DNA from: an uncultured Christensenellaceae bacterium
Lineage (GTDB): Bacteria; Bacillota; Clostridia; Christensenellales; CAG-138
Direction: 5' to 3'
DNA length: 7,904 bases
Assembly: GCA_902475645.1 (NCBI GenBank)
Contig: CABSAH010000079.1
Location: 1-7,904, forward strand
How positions within the stretch are numbered: the first letter of the stretch is position 1; the number at the start of each line of letters is the position of its first letter. Positions 1 through 5,371 of this stretch are shown in pieces. The notes under the pieces are model-generated. The model was given only the letters and a program-made list of their open reading frames with translations, did no database searches and had not been told where the DNA came from. The translations under genes were made by a program, and so were the position numbers.

Positions 1-1
1 A

Positions 2-1372
2 TCACAGCCTGTCGCCCAAAATGTTCATTGTAAGCGTAAAATAAACCAATATGCTCGCCGCGTCCGTAACGGTTGTTAGTATGGGCGTTGCCATAAGCGC
101 GGGGTCAAGCTTCAGCTTTTTTGCAAGCATGGGCAAAAGGCAGCCGAGCGACTTTGCAATGCATATGGTTGCAATAAGCGTAAGCGAAACTATGGCGGCA
201 ACGGCTATATCCTGATACTGTATGGCAATGCGCACAAAATTGATGAGCGCAAGCCCGGCGCTTACCAGCAGCGCCACGCGGATTTCCTTGAACCAAACCT
301 TTGCCGCGTCGCAGGGCTCAATTTCGTCCAGCGCAAGGCCGCGTATAACCATTGTTGAGGCCTGCGTGCCGCTGTTTCCGCCCGTATCCATAAGCATGGG
401 TATAAAGCTTACAAGCAGCGGTATTGCGGCTATTGCCGCTTCAAAATGCTCCAGCATTGCGCCCGTTATCATGCTTGAAAGCATAAGCACCACAAGCCAC
501 ACTATCCTGTTTTTTGCAAGCTTCCATATGGGCGTTTTCAGGTATTCCTCCTCGCTGGGCGCCATACCTGCCATCTTTTCAAAGTCCTCCGTGTTCGCCT
601 CCTGCAATACGTCCACCGCGTCGTCAACGGTGATTATGCCAACGAGCCTTTCCTCGTTATCCACCACCGGCAGCGATATCATATCGTATTTGGAAAACAG
701 CTTCGCGACTTCCTCCTTGTCGTCCAGCGTATGCGCATGGATAACGTTCGTGTTCATTATGTCCCCCACCATGGCCTTGGGGTCGGCAAGCAGCAGCTCC
801 CTTATTGTAACAACGCCCTCAAGCTGCCTTTCGCCGGATATAACATAGCTTGTGTATATTGTTTCCTTGTCTATGCCCGTGCTGCGTATAACGTCAAACG
901 CCTGAGCTACGGTAAGCCGCGGCTTCAAATAAACATATTCGTTCGTCATCAGGCTTCCGGCCGAATCCTCCGGATACCTTAAATATTCGTTTATGAGCTT
1001 TCTGTTTTCGCTGCTGGATACCTGCATCAGCTTTTTTACCACGTTTGCGGGCATTTCCTCTATCAGGTCAACATAATCGTCCAGATACATGTCGTCCAGT
1101 ATATAGCTAAGCTCCGTATCGCTTAGCATTTCAACAAGCTTCTGCTGCACGTCGCTATGCATATATGCAAATGTTTCCGCCGCCGTTTCCTTTGGAAGCA
1201 GGCGGAACAGCCTAAGCAGCGTTTCAGGCTCCTCGTTTTCGTCGAATATTTCCTCTATCGCCTCGGCAACGTCAACCTCGTTCATGTCCCGAACGAGCGA
1301 CTTTACCGCGCCGTATTGTTTGTTCTGCAAAAGGGAAAGCAGCTTTTCAAGCAATTCGTTGTTGTTTATCAT
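2..1372 (-). CDS. mgtE: MgtE magnesium channel/transporter
   Basis: Complete 456-residue protein, the usual MgtE length (about 450), ending in TGA at the window edge. MgtE is a homodimeric inner-membrane Mg2+ channel whose cytosolic part closes the pore when Mg2+ is plentiful. Domains in order: an acidic alpha-helical N domain (about 1-132), two CBS repeats (about 138-195 and 202-258), a connecting helix (about 259-285), and a membrane domain with about five helices (about 288-455). The family signature GGNSGTQAST is at 331-340. The final helix carries a TTVTDAAS motif whose Asp437 corresponds by motif to the pore Mg2+-binding Asp of Thermus MgtE. The start is firm: an AAGGAGG site lies 7 nt upstream of the ATG. 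The gene is separated from the TetR gene by a terminator and a leader of about 280 nt, so it is probably its own transcription unit. The family assignment is seen directly; magnesium as substrate is inferred from the family. Confidence 0.96.
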   Translation of the reverse strand: MINNNELLEKLLSLLQNKQYGAVKSLVRDMNEVDVAEAIEEIFDENEEPETLLRLFRLLPKETAAETFAYMHSDVQQKLVEMLSDTELSYILDDMYLDDYVDLIEEMPANVVKKLMQVSSSENRKLINEYLRYPEDSAGSLMTNEYVYLKPRLTVAQAFDVIRSTGIDKETIYTSYVISGERQLEGVVTIRELLLADPKAMVGDIMNTNVIHAHTLDDKEEVAKLFSKYDMISLPVVDNEERLVGIITVDDAVDVLQEANTEDFEKMAGMAPSEEEYLKTPIWKLAKNRIVWLVVLMLSSMITGAMLEHFEAAIAAIPLLVSFIPMLMDTGGNSGTQASTMVIRGLALDEIEPCDAAKVWFKEIRVALLVSAGLALINFVRIAIQYQDIAVAAIVSLTLIATICIAKSLGCLLPMLAKKLKLDPALMATPILTTVTDAASILVYFTLTMNILGDRL

Positions 1373-1379
1373 GGCAAAA

Positions 1380-1386
1380 CCTCCTT
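1380..1386 (-). promoter_or_regulatory. Ribosome binding site of mgtE
   Basis: AAGGAGG on the minus strand, 7 nt before the mgtE ATG. It is a near-perfect Shine-Dalgarno sequence with ideal spacing and fixes the start codon. A G/C-rich segment that could pair with the 5' part of the leader (1390-1397 with 1484-1490) ends just 3 nt upstream of it. Confidence 0.85.
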
Positions 1387-1430
1387 ATTGGGCAGGCGGC
1401 GTGCCATGCGCGTAAGATATGCAAAGCAGA

Positions 1431-1448
1431 TGTGCGCATCAGCGCACA
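1431..1448 (-). repeat. Perfect inverted repeat (7-bp stem, 4-nt loop) in mgtE leader
   Basis: TGTGCGC and GCGCACA flank a four-base loop (TGAT on the minus strand). The stem is strong, but no T-run follows, so it is not an intrinsic terminator. The loop contains the stop codon of the small frame at 1439-1537. Confidence 0.6.
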
Positions 1449-1537
1449 GCCGTATGAACAGCATTATCCATCGCCGCGAACAGGCCGCCCTTATATTCTG
1501 TTTCAGTTACGCTACTGGGATATGGCCCTGCGTCCAT
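1439..1537 (-). CDS. Possible 32-residue upstream ORF in mgtE leader
   Basis: An ATG-to-TGA frame of 32 codons lies wholly inside the mgtE leader. Its peptide begins MDAGPYPSSVTETEY and contains early prolines and acidic residues. The stop TGA is in the loop of the perfect hairpin at 1431-1448 and is followed at once by an overlapping ATG (TGATG). That second frame runs past the mgtE start in another reading frame. Against it: the nearest purine-rich sequence (AAAGGA) is about 14 nt upstream of the ATG, too far for a good ribosome binding site, and codons such as AGT, ACT and GCT are less typical of the neighbouring genes. It resembles no peptide I recognise. Leader peptides that sense Mg2+ or proline are known upstream of enterobacterial mgtA, but a link here is speculative. 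Confidence 0.2.
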   Translation of the reverse strand: MDAGPYPSSVTETEYKGGLFAAMDNAVHTAVR

Positions 1538-1588
1538 GGTTAAATACGCTGTCCTTTCTTTTTTATTCGCGCGCTTGCGCTAAGCTTT

Positions 1589-1618
1589 ATTTTACCACGC
1601 AAAAAGGCGGCTTTGCAA
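1589..1618 (-). promoter_or_regulatory. Candidate promoter for mgtE
   Basis: On the minus strand TTGCAA (4 of 6 to the -35 consensus) is followed after 18 nt by TAAAAT (5 of 6 to the -10 consensus) at 1594-1589. The -35 hexamer lies in the loop and upper stem of the terminator that ends the TetR gene, so terminator and promoter overlap. Transcription would start near 1582 and give a leader of about 210 nt. Confidence 0.4.
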
Positions 1619-1623
1619 CCGCC
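1601..1623 (-). terminator. Rho-independent terminator after the TetR gene
   Basis: On the minus strand GGCGG-TT pairs with AG-CCGCC around a GCAA tetraloop (five G/C pairs plus T-G and T-A) and is followed directly by TTTTT. It lies 32 nt past the TetR stop codon and should end the noc-MATE-TetR transcript. The GCAA loop is a stable GNRA-type tetraloop. Confidence 0.85.
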
Positions 1624-1655
1624 CCGCAATGATTTGACCCAATATTTTTTGTCCC

Positions 1656-2216
1656 TCAATGCGAAAGGAATATTTCCACAAATTCGTCTATGTCCGCCTC
1701 GGTAATATCCGGCTTTGCCATATAGCCCAAAATCATGGAAAAGAACGCGCCCGAGCGCGCGCGTATTGTACGCGCATCGTTTGATTGCAGCTTTAAGGAG
1801 CCAACCTCCAGCATCAGCGCCCATTTTTTGCTCATGCCGTCCATAAGCGCGCCCAGCTCCCCGCCCGCAACCGCCGCATGGGATACAAGCACAACGTGCA
1901 GCCTTGTGTGCATATCATCCCAAAATAGCTCCCGCAGCAGGTTTTTCATGGCCTTATGCGCATCGGTATCGCGCTGCAAGCCCTCTGCCCATGCAAGCAG
2001 CGTATCGCCCATCCAGTCGCCATGGGTACGCGCCGTATCCGCAATAAGCCCATCCTTTGCAGGATAGTAATAGTACAGCGTCCCCTTTGCAATGTCGGCG
2101 GCCTTTGCAATGTCGTTAAGGCTTGCGCCGTCCGCCCCGCGCTCCGTAAAAAGCCGCGCCGCCGTTGCTATTATAAGGCTCTGCACGCTGTCGTAATTCT
2201 GCCGTTTGCTCTTCAT
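1656..2216 (-). CDS. TetR/AcrR-family transcriptional regulator
   Basis: Complete 186-residue protein of normal TetR length. The N-terminal DNA-binding domain spans about residues 10-57, with the helix-turn-helix at about 32-51 (SLNDIAKAADIAKGTLYYYY), the classic TetR pattern ending in the Tyr-rich recognition helix. The rest (about 60-186) is the variable helical ligand-binding and dimerisation domain, which does not reveal the ligand. The gene begins 29 nt after the MATE transporter gene in the same direction and ends at a terminator, so it is probably the last gene of that operon. A plausible role is ligand-relieved repression of the transporter, but I see no obvious palindromic operator nearby. 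The upstream region has AAGG running into eight G's and then GCGGC before the ATG, an unusual ribosome-binding region. Family is certain; target and inducer are unknown. Confidence 0.93.
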   Translation of the reverse strand: MKSKRQNYDSVQSLIIATAARLFTERGADGASLNDIAKAADIAKGTLYYYYPAKDGLIADTARTHGDWMGDTLLAWAEGLQRDTDAHKAMKNLLRELFWDDMHTRLHVVLVSHAAVAGGELGALMDGMSKKWALMLEVGSLKLQSNDARTIRARSGAFFSMILGYMAKPDITEADIDEFVEIFLSH

Positions 2217-2223
2217 GCCGCTT

Positions 2224-2231
2224 CCCCCCCC
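2224..2231 (-). repeat. G8 homopolymer in the TetR ribosome-binding region
   Basis: Eight consecutive G's on the minus strand follow AA and lie 7 nt before the TetR ATG, inside the 29-nt gap after the MATE gene. The tract replaces a standard AAGGAGG. A length change here would alter the strength or spacing of the ribosome binding site. Eight is short for known phase-variable tracts. Confidence 0.6.
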
Positions 2232-2245
2232 TTATGCATGACGGC

Positions 2246-3664
2246 TCATTTGTCTATATTTATAACGTTCCTCGCCCACGAGCCGGATATCAGTATGGGC
2301 AATGCTATAATGAACTTAATTATATCGGCCGCTTCAACGCAGGCATATACCCAGCTTACGTCCATATCCGTCCAATAGCACAGCACATACGCAATCGGCA
2401 CAACCACCGCCAGCGTAAACACGCTGTCCAGCAGCAGCGTTATAAGCGTTCTGCCGCCGCTCCTTATTGTGAAGTAGGATGCGTGCGCAAGCGCATGTAT
2501 CCATAGTGTGCAGCCCGCGGCAACGAGCATACCGCTCGTCATTTCCCTGACATTCTGCTCAACATTGTATATCAATGGTATAACGTCGCTTAGCGCAACT
2601 ACCAATACGCCTATCAGCACATGTACCACGAAGGATACGAATATAAGCCGCGCGTCCGTGCGCCGTGCCTCCTCTATATCCCCCGTGCCGAGCTGCTGAC
2701 CTACCATTATGGCTATTGCCGAACCCATTGCAAACATTATTATGGCAAAAACCTGCCAAACGGTGCTTGTTATGTTCGTTGCGGCAACAACATCCAGCCC
2801 GCGGTATGAGAAGCACTGGTTCTTAACCGCCATTGCCGTGCTCCAAAGGAATTCGTTGGCAAGCAGCGGGGCGCCCGTTATGGCTATTTTCTTCACAAGC
2901 TCAGCCGGTATTTTAAGGCTTTTCAGCGCGCCGCGCAGATAATGATACTTATCAAGCCTTCTGTAAGCGTATATGAGTATATACACAATTTCAATATACC
3001 TTGCAATAACCGTTGCTATTGCCGCGCCCGTAACGCCCATTGCCGGCGCGCCGAATTTGCCGTATATGAGCGCGTAGTTGAGCACGCAGTTGGTAAGTAT
3101 TGAAATAATGCTTGCCCGCATGGGTACAACCGTTTCGCCCGCTTCCCTCAGCGTTGTGCCGTAAACCTGGCTTAGCATGAACGGCGGCAGCCCCCACAGC
3201 ATAACGTACATATAGTCCTTGGCCTGCGCCAACGTTGCGCCCAGCGTTTCCGCTGTGTTTACCTCTTCATTCAGGTAAAGCCATATCAGGTTTTCCCCAA
3301 AAAGGGAAAGTATAAGTATTGCCGCAAACGAAATGAGTGAGCCTATTATCAATTTGGTTCTGAAGCAATGCCTTACGCCCTCGTCGTCATTCACGCCGGC
3401 GTACTGCGCCGAATATATGCTTGGCCCAGAAAGCGAACCGAATATGCTCAAATTGAATATGAACATGAGCTGGTTCACTATTGCAACGCCGGATATGGCG
3501 GCGGTGGAAAGCGCGCCGACCATAACATTATCCAGCAAATTTACAAAGCTGGTTATGCCCTGCTGAATAACAATGGGTATAAGCAGCTTTATTACGCTTT
3601 TGTAAAACGCCCTATCCCCTATAAATGTGCTTTTTATGCGCTGCATAGCGCCTTTTTCCTCCAT
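2246..3664 (-). CDS. MATE-family multidrug/cation efflux transporter
   Basis: Complete 472-residue integral membrane protein, the typical MATE length, with about twelve hydrophobic segments in two homologous halves (about 22-235 and 255-465). MATE proteins export cationic drugs, dyes or metabolites in exchange for Na+ or H+. Family features visible include the opening FIGDRAFYKSVIKLLIPI segment, LLDNVMVG (43-50), TLREAGETVVPMRAS (171-185) and the P-x-M-G-V-TGAAIATVIAR segment (207-222). Repeat 2 has VGQQLGTGDIEEARR (321-335). The closest types I know are uncharacterised clostridial MATE proteins; the substrate cannot be read from sequence. The ATG lies 4 nt after the noc stop, with AGG in the last codons of noc serving as ribosome binding site. 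Met7 (position 3646), preceded by GGAGG, is an equally possible start and fits the usual family N-terminus. The 4-nt gap indicates co-transcription with noc. Confidence 0.94.
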   Translation of the reverse strand: MEEKGAMQRIKSTFIGDRAFYKSVIKLLIPIVIQQGITSFVNLLDNVMVGALSTAAISGVAIVNQLMFIFNLSIFGSLSGPSIYSAQYAGVNDDEGVRHCFRTKLIIGSLISFAAILILSLFGENLIWLYLNEEVNTAETLGATLAQAKDYMYVMLWGLPPFMLSQVYGTTLREAGETVVPMRASIISILTNCVLNYALIYGKFGAPAMGVTGAAIATVIARYIEIVYILIYAYRRLDKYHYLRGALKSLKIPAELVKKIAITGAPLLANEFLWSTAMAVKNQCFSYRGLDVVAATNITSTVWQVFAIIMFAMGSAIAIMVGQQLGTGDIEEARRTDARLIFVSFVVHVLIGVLVVALSDVIPLIYNVEQNVREMTSGMLVAAGCTLWIHALAHASYFTIRSGGRTLITLLLDSVFTLAVVVPIAYVLCYWTDMDVSWVYACVEAADIIKFIIALPILISGSWARNVINIDK

Positions 3665-3668
3665 AGTG

Positions 3669-4505
3669 TTATTTCCTCGTTACCCTTATGCTAATATCTA
3701 CTCCGTCCGCCCTGTCGTTCTGCTCAACCTCAACCGTCATGCCCGATTCCCTCAGTTGGTTCACGGCTTGGTTTATGGTGTTCATGAACAGCCTGTAATC
3801 GCGCACTATGCGCATAAGCTTCGGGCGCGGCTTTGCTCCATCCTGCTTGTCATCATATGCCTTATTCAGCGTTTTTTCAACCATCTGCTCGGTTTCCTTA
3901 ACGCTCAGGCCCTTTTGGGCAATCTTTTCCACGGCTTCAAGCCGCTGCCCGTCATCCGGCAGCTTCAGCAGCGCCCTTGCGTGGCGCTCGCTCAGCCGCT
4001 TTTCGGTCATGGCGGCCTTAACATCGTCCGAAAGCTTCAGCAGCCTCAGCTTGTTCGCTATTGAGCTTTGGCTCTTGCCAAGGCGGCTTGCAAGCTCCTC
4101 CTGTGTAAGGCCGTATGTTTCAAGCAGCTTTTGGTAGCATTGCGCCTCCTCAAGGTAGTGCAAATCCTCCCTTTGCAGGTTCTCTATCAGCGCCATCATG
4201 GCGCTTGATTCATCCTCTATATCCTGCTGAACTATGCAGGCAACCTTTTCCATGCCAAGGCTCGTTACCGCCCTTAGCCTGCGCTCCCCCGCAACAAGCT
4301 CGTATCCATCCTCAACCTTTCTTACCAGCAGCGGCTGCAATAAGCCCACCTGCTGAATGGATTGGGCAAGCTCGGCAATGCTCTCCTCGTCAAACGTGGC
4401 GCGCGGCTGATAGGGGTTTGGGTGTATGGAGGCTACGTTCACCTCCGCAAGCCGCTTTGAACCCTTTGCGCCGTCGCTGTTTCTTATAAAGTCGAACACA
4501 GGCAT
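3669..4505 (-). CDS. noc: Noc nucleoid occlusion protein (ParB-family CTPase)
   Basis: Complete 278-residue ParB-like protein. Noc binds scattered chromosomal sites and, as a CTP-dependent clamp, spreads on DNA and blocks Z-ring assembly over the nucleoid. The ParB N-terminal CTP-binding domain (about 20-115) has GERRLRA at 73-79 and ENLQRE at 108-113. The central helix-turn-helix domain (about 117-210) has LTQEELASRLGKSQSSIANKL starting at 133. The C-terminal dimer domain (about 233-276) resembles B. subtilis Noc (RDYRLFMNTI against RDTRIAMNTI). The four residues known to separate Noc-site from parS recognition are all Noc-type: Gln146, Lys152, Lys157 and Arg174. The short N-terminus MPVFDFIRN might be a reduced membrane-targeting helix, as in Bacillus Noc. 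Location after rsmG matches the Bacillus order, but soj and spo0J do not follow. The start is supported by AAGGAGG 10 nt upstream. A generic chromosomal ParB is the alternative. Confidence 0.88.
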   Translation of the reverse strand: MPVFDFIRNSDGAKGSKRLAEVNVASIHPNPYQPRATFDEESIAELAQSIQQVGLLQPLLVRKVEDGYELVAGERRLRAVTSLGMEKVACIVQQDIEDESSAMMALIENLQREDLHYLEEAQCYQKLLETYGLTQEELASRLGKSQSSIANKLRLLKLSDDVKAAMTEKRLSERHARALLKLPDDGQRLEAVEKIAQKGLSVKETEQMVEKTLNKAYDDKQDGAKPRPKLMRIVRDYRLFMNTINQAVNQLRESGMTVEVEQNDRADGVDISIRVTRK

Positions 4506-4567
4506 AACTTTAAGCCCTCCTTATTATCCGTTTACCTTCCGCAAAATTCCTACTTTACGTATGCGAT

Positions 4568-4596
4568 ATTTTACATCAGCCCGCAAAAGCGCACAA
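4568..4596 (-). promoter_or_regulatory. Candidate promoter P2 for noc (weaker)
   Basis: TTGTGC (3 of 6 to -35 consensus), 17-nt spacer, then TAAAAT (5 of 6 to -10 consensus) on the minus strand. It would start transcription about 60 nt before the noc ATG. The -35 box is poor, so this is tentative. Confidence 0.3.
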
Positions 4597-4641
4597 GCCC
4601 TAAAAATCCGCTTCGGCGCGCTATCGCATTGCCGCCGCACG

Positions 4642-4671
4642 ATGATATCAAAAAGCGGGCGCTTCCGTCAA
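4642..4671 (-). promoter_or_regulatory. Candidate promoter P1 for the noc-MATE-TetR unit
   Basis: TTGACG (5 of 6 to the -35 consensus) is followed after 18 nt by TATCAT (5 of 6 to the -10 consensus) on the minus strand. It begins 11 nt past the rsmG stop codon and would give a leader of about 130 nt ahead of noc. I see no convincing terminator between rsmG and this site, so read-through from mnmG-rsmG is also likely. Confidence 0.5.
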
Positions 4672-4681
4672 CACAATAGTA

Positions 4682-5371
4682 TCACAGCGGATTCTTTGCC
4701 GCCATGCCCGCCTTGCGCGGATACGCCTTTGGCGTGGGGGCGAGCTTTTTTGCCGCAATAACGTATCTTTCGCCCCATGCGCATGGGTATTCTATAAGCT
4801 GCGCCTCAAGGCAAAGCCTGTTCATGGCGTTTCGGGCGGCCTCGGCCTCCTCCTTCGCCGCCGCGCCCTTGTACATTATGCTCAGCCCGCCCTTTTTAAC
4901 GAACGGCGCCGTCCATTCGGCAAGCACCCTTGCGTTAGCTACGGCGCGGCTCAGCGCAACATCGTATGCGTCCCTGTGCGCGGCTGCGCGGCCGGCGTCC
5001 TCGCTGCGCATATGCAGCGTCTTAGCCCTGCCCTCAAGCTCCAATGCGCGTATTACTTCATTCAAAAATACAAGGCGCTTATTAAGGCTGTCCAGCAGCG
5101 TAACGGTTATATCCTGCCGCATTATCATAAGCGGCACTCCCGGAAACCCCGCGCCCGTGCCAACGTCTATGCACCTGGCGTTTTGGGGTATAAGCTCCAT
5201 CGGCAGCAGCGAATCGGCAAAGTGCTTTTCCGCCACCTCACGTTCGTCGGTTATGGCGGTCAGGTTCATCTTTTCGTTCCATTCAATCAAAAGCTCATAG
5301 TATTTTATGAACTTATTCGCCTGCTCCCCGTTCGCCCCGGGTATAAGGGAAAGTATCGCGTCCTTAGTCAT
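4682..5371 (-). CDS. rsmG: RsmG, 16S rRNA (guanine527-N7)-methyltransferase
   Basis: 229-residue cytosolic SAM-dependent methyltransferase (older name GidB) that adds the N7 methyl group to G527 of 16S rRNA. Loss of this enzyme is known to give low-level streptomycin resistance in several bacteria. The N-terminal helices include YYELLIEWNEKMNLTAITD (24-42). The SAM-binding glycine motif IDVGTGAGFPGVPL is at 68-81, LLDSLNKR at 92-99, and the conserved SRAVA segment at 141-145. The C-terminus YPRKAGMAAKNPL matches the family ending. I place the start at 5371, not at an in-frame ATG 27 nt upstream: the chosen ATG forms an ATGA overlap with the mnmG stop, is preceded by GGGGAGG at good spacing, and gives the usual N-terminus. 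The overlap implies translational coupling with mnmG. Confidence 0.96.
   Translation of the reverse strand: MTKDAILSLIPGANGEQANKFIKYYELLIEWNEKMNLTAITDEREVAEKHFADSLLPMELIPQNARCIDVGTGAGFPGVPLMIMRQDITVTLLDSLNKRLVFLNEVIRALELEGRAKTLHMRSEDAGRAAAHRDAYDVALSRAVANARVLAEWTAPFVKKGGLSIMYKGAAAKEEAEAARNAMNRLCLEAQLIEYPCAWGERYVIAAKKLAPTPKAYPRKAGMAAKNPL

Larger units (their letters stand above)
1373..1582 (-). promoter_or_regulatory. Structured 5' leader of mgtE, class not recognised
   Basis: About 210 nt between the predicted mgtE transcription start and its ATG. Three pairings can be read on the minus strand: a short CAGT/ACTG hairpin (1504-1517), a perfect 7-bp hairpin with a TGAT loop (1431-1448), and a long-range stem in which GGGCGGC (1484-1490) pairs with GCC.GCCC across one bulged base (1390-1397), closing 3 nt upstream of the ribosome binding site. 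Segment ATGCGC inside the second hairpin can instead pair with GCGCAT (about 1405-1410), giving two mutually exclusive folds. mgtE genes in Firmicutes are often controlled by the M-box magnesium riboswitch, but I do not find M-box consensus blocks here. A regulatory role is inference from length and pairing only. Confidence 0.4.
4506..4681 (-). other. rsmG-noc intergenic region
   Basis: A 176-nt gap with no gene, in a window where other gaps within the mnmG-to-TetR run are 29 nt or less. It holds two candidate promoters and, at 4516-4522, a consensus AAGGAGG ribosome binding site for noc. The motif GTAAA occurs three times in the leader (near 4573, 4557 and 4535), which may be chance. I see no riboswitch, terminator, or Noc-binding or parS-like palindrome. 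Confidence 0.6.

Noticed and set aside
222..848. 208-residue plus-strand open frame opposite mgtE
   Set aside because: It is antisense to a clear mgtE gene, is Ser/Thr-rich low-complexity in translation, and has no ribosome binding site or recognisable domain. It is a shadow of the coding bias.
1505..1540. Resemblance to a c-di-GMP-I riboswitch (GGACGCAGGGCC and a TAGCGTAAC hairpin)
   Set aside because: The GGACGCAAAGCC-like block is only approximate. The upstream GNRA-capped hairpin is absent and spacing to the second hairpin is far too short.
1571..1580. GCGC-AA-GCGC short palindrome upstream of mgtE as a second terminator
   Set aside because: The loop is only two bases and the following A-rich sequence is not a T-run on the transcribed strand.
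1373..1600. M-box (ykoK) magnesium riboswitch expected before mgtE
   Set aside because: I looked for the conserved GUUAGGUGAGGC, CUGCC-GCCC, ACGCCAAUGGGU and AGUGCUAAAGCUCUACGA blocks on the minus strand and did not find them. A covariance search would be decisive.
4651..4664. Terminator after rsmG (AGCGCCCGCT followed by T's)
   Set aside because: The stem would be four base pairs with a two-base loop, which cannot form a stable hairpin.
4506..4681. parS or Noc-binding palindrome near noc
   Set aside because: No TGTTTCACGTGAAACA-like or ATTTCCCGGGAAAT-like sequence is visible in this gap. I also saw none when reading through the rest of the window.
4704..5300. 198-residue plus-strand open frame opposite rsmG
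   Set aside because: It lies entirely within the well-supported rsmG gene and its Ser/Ala-rich translation looks like reversed coding sequence.
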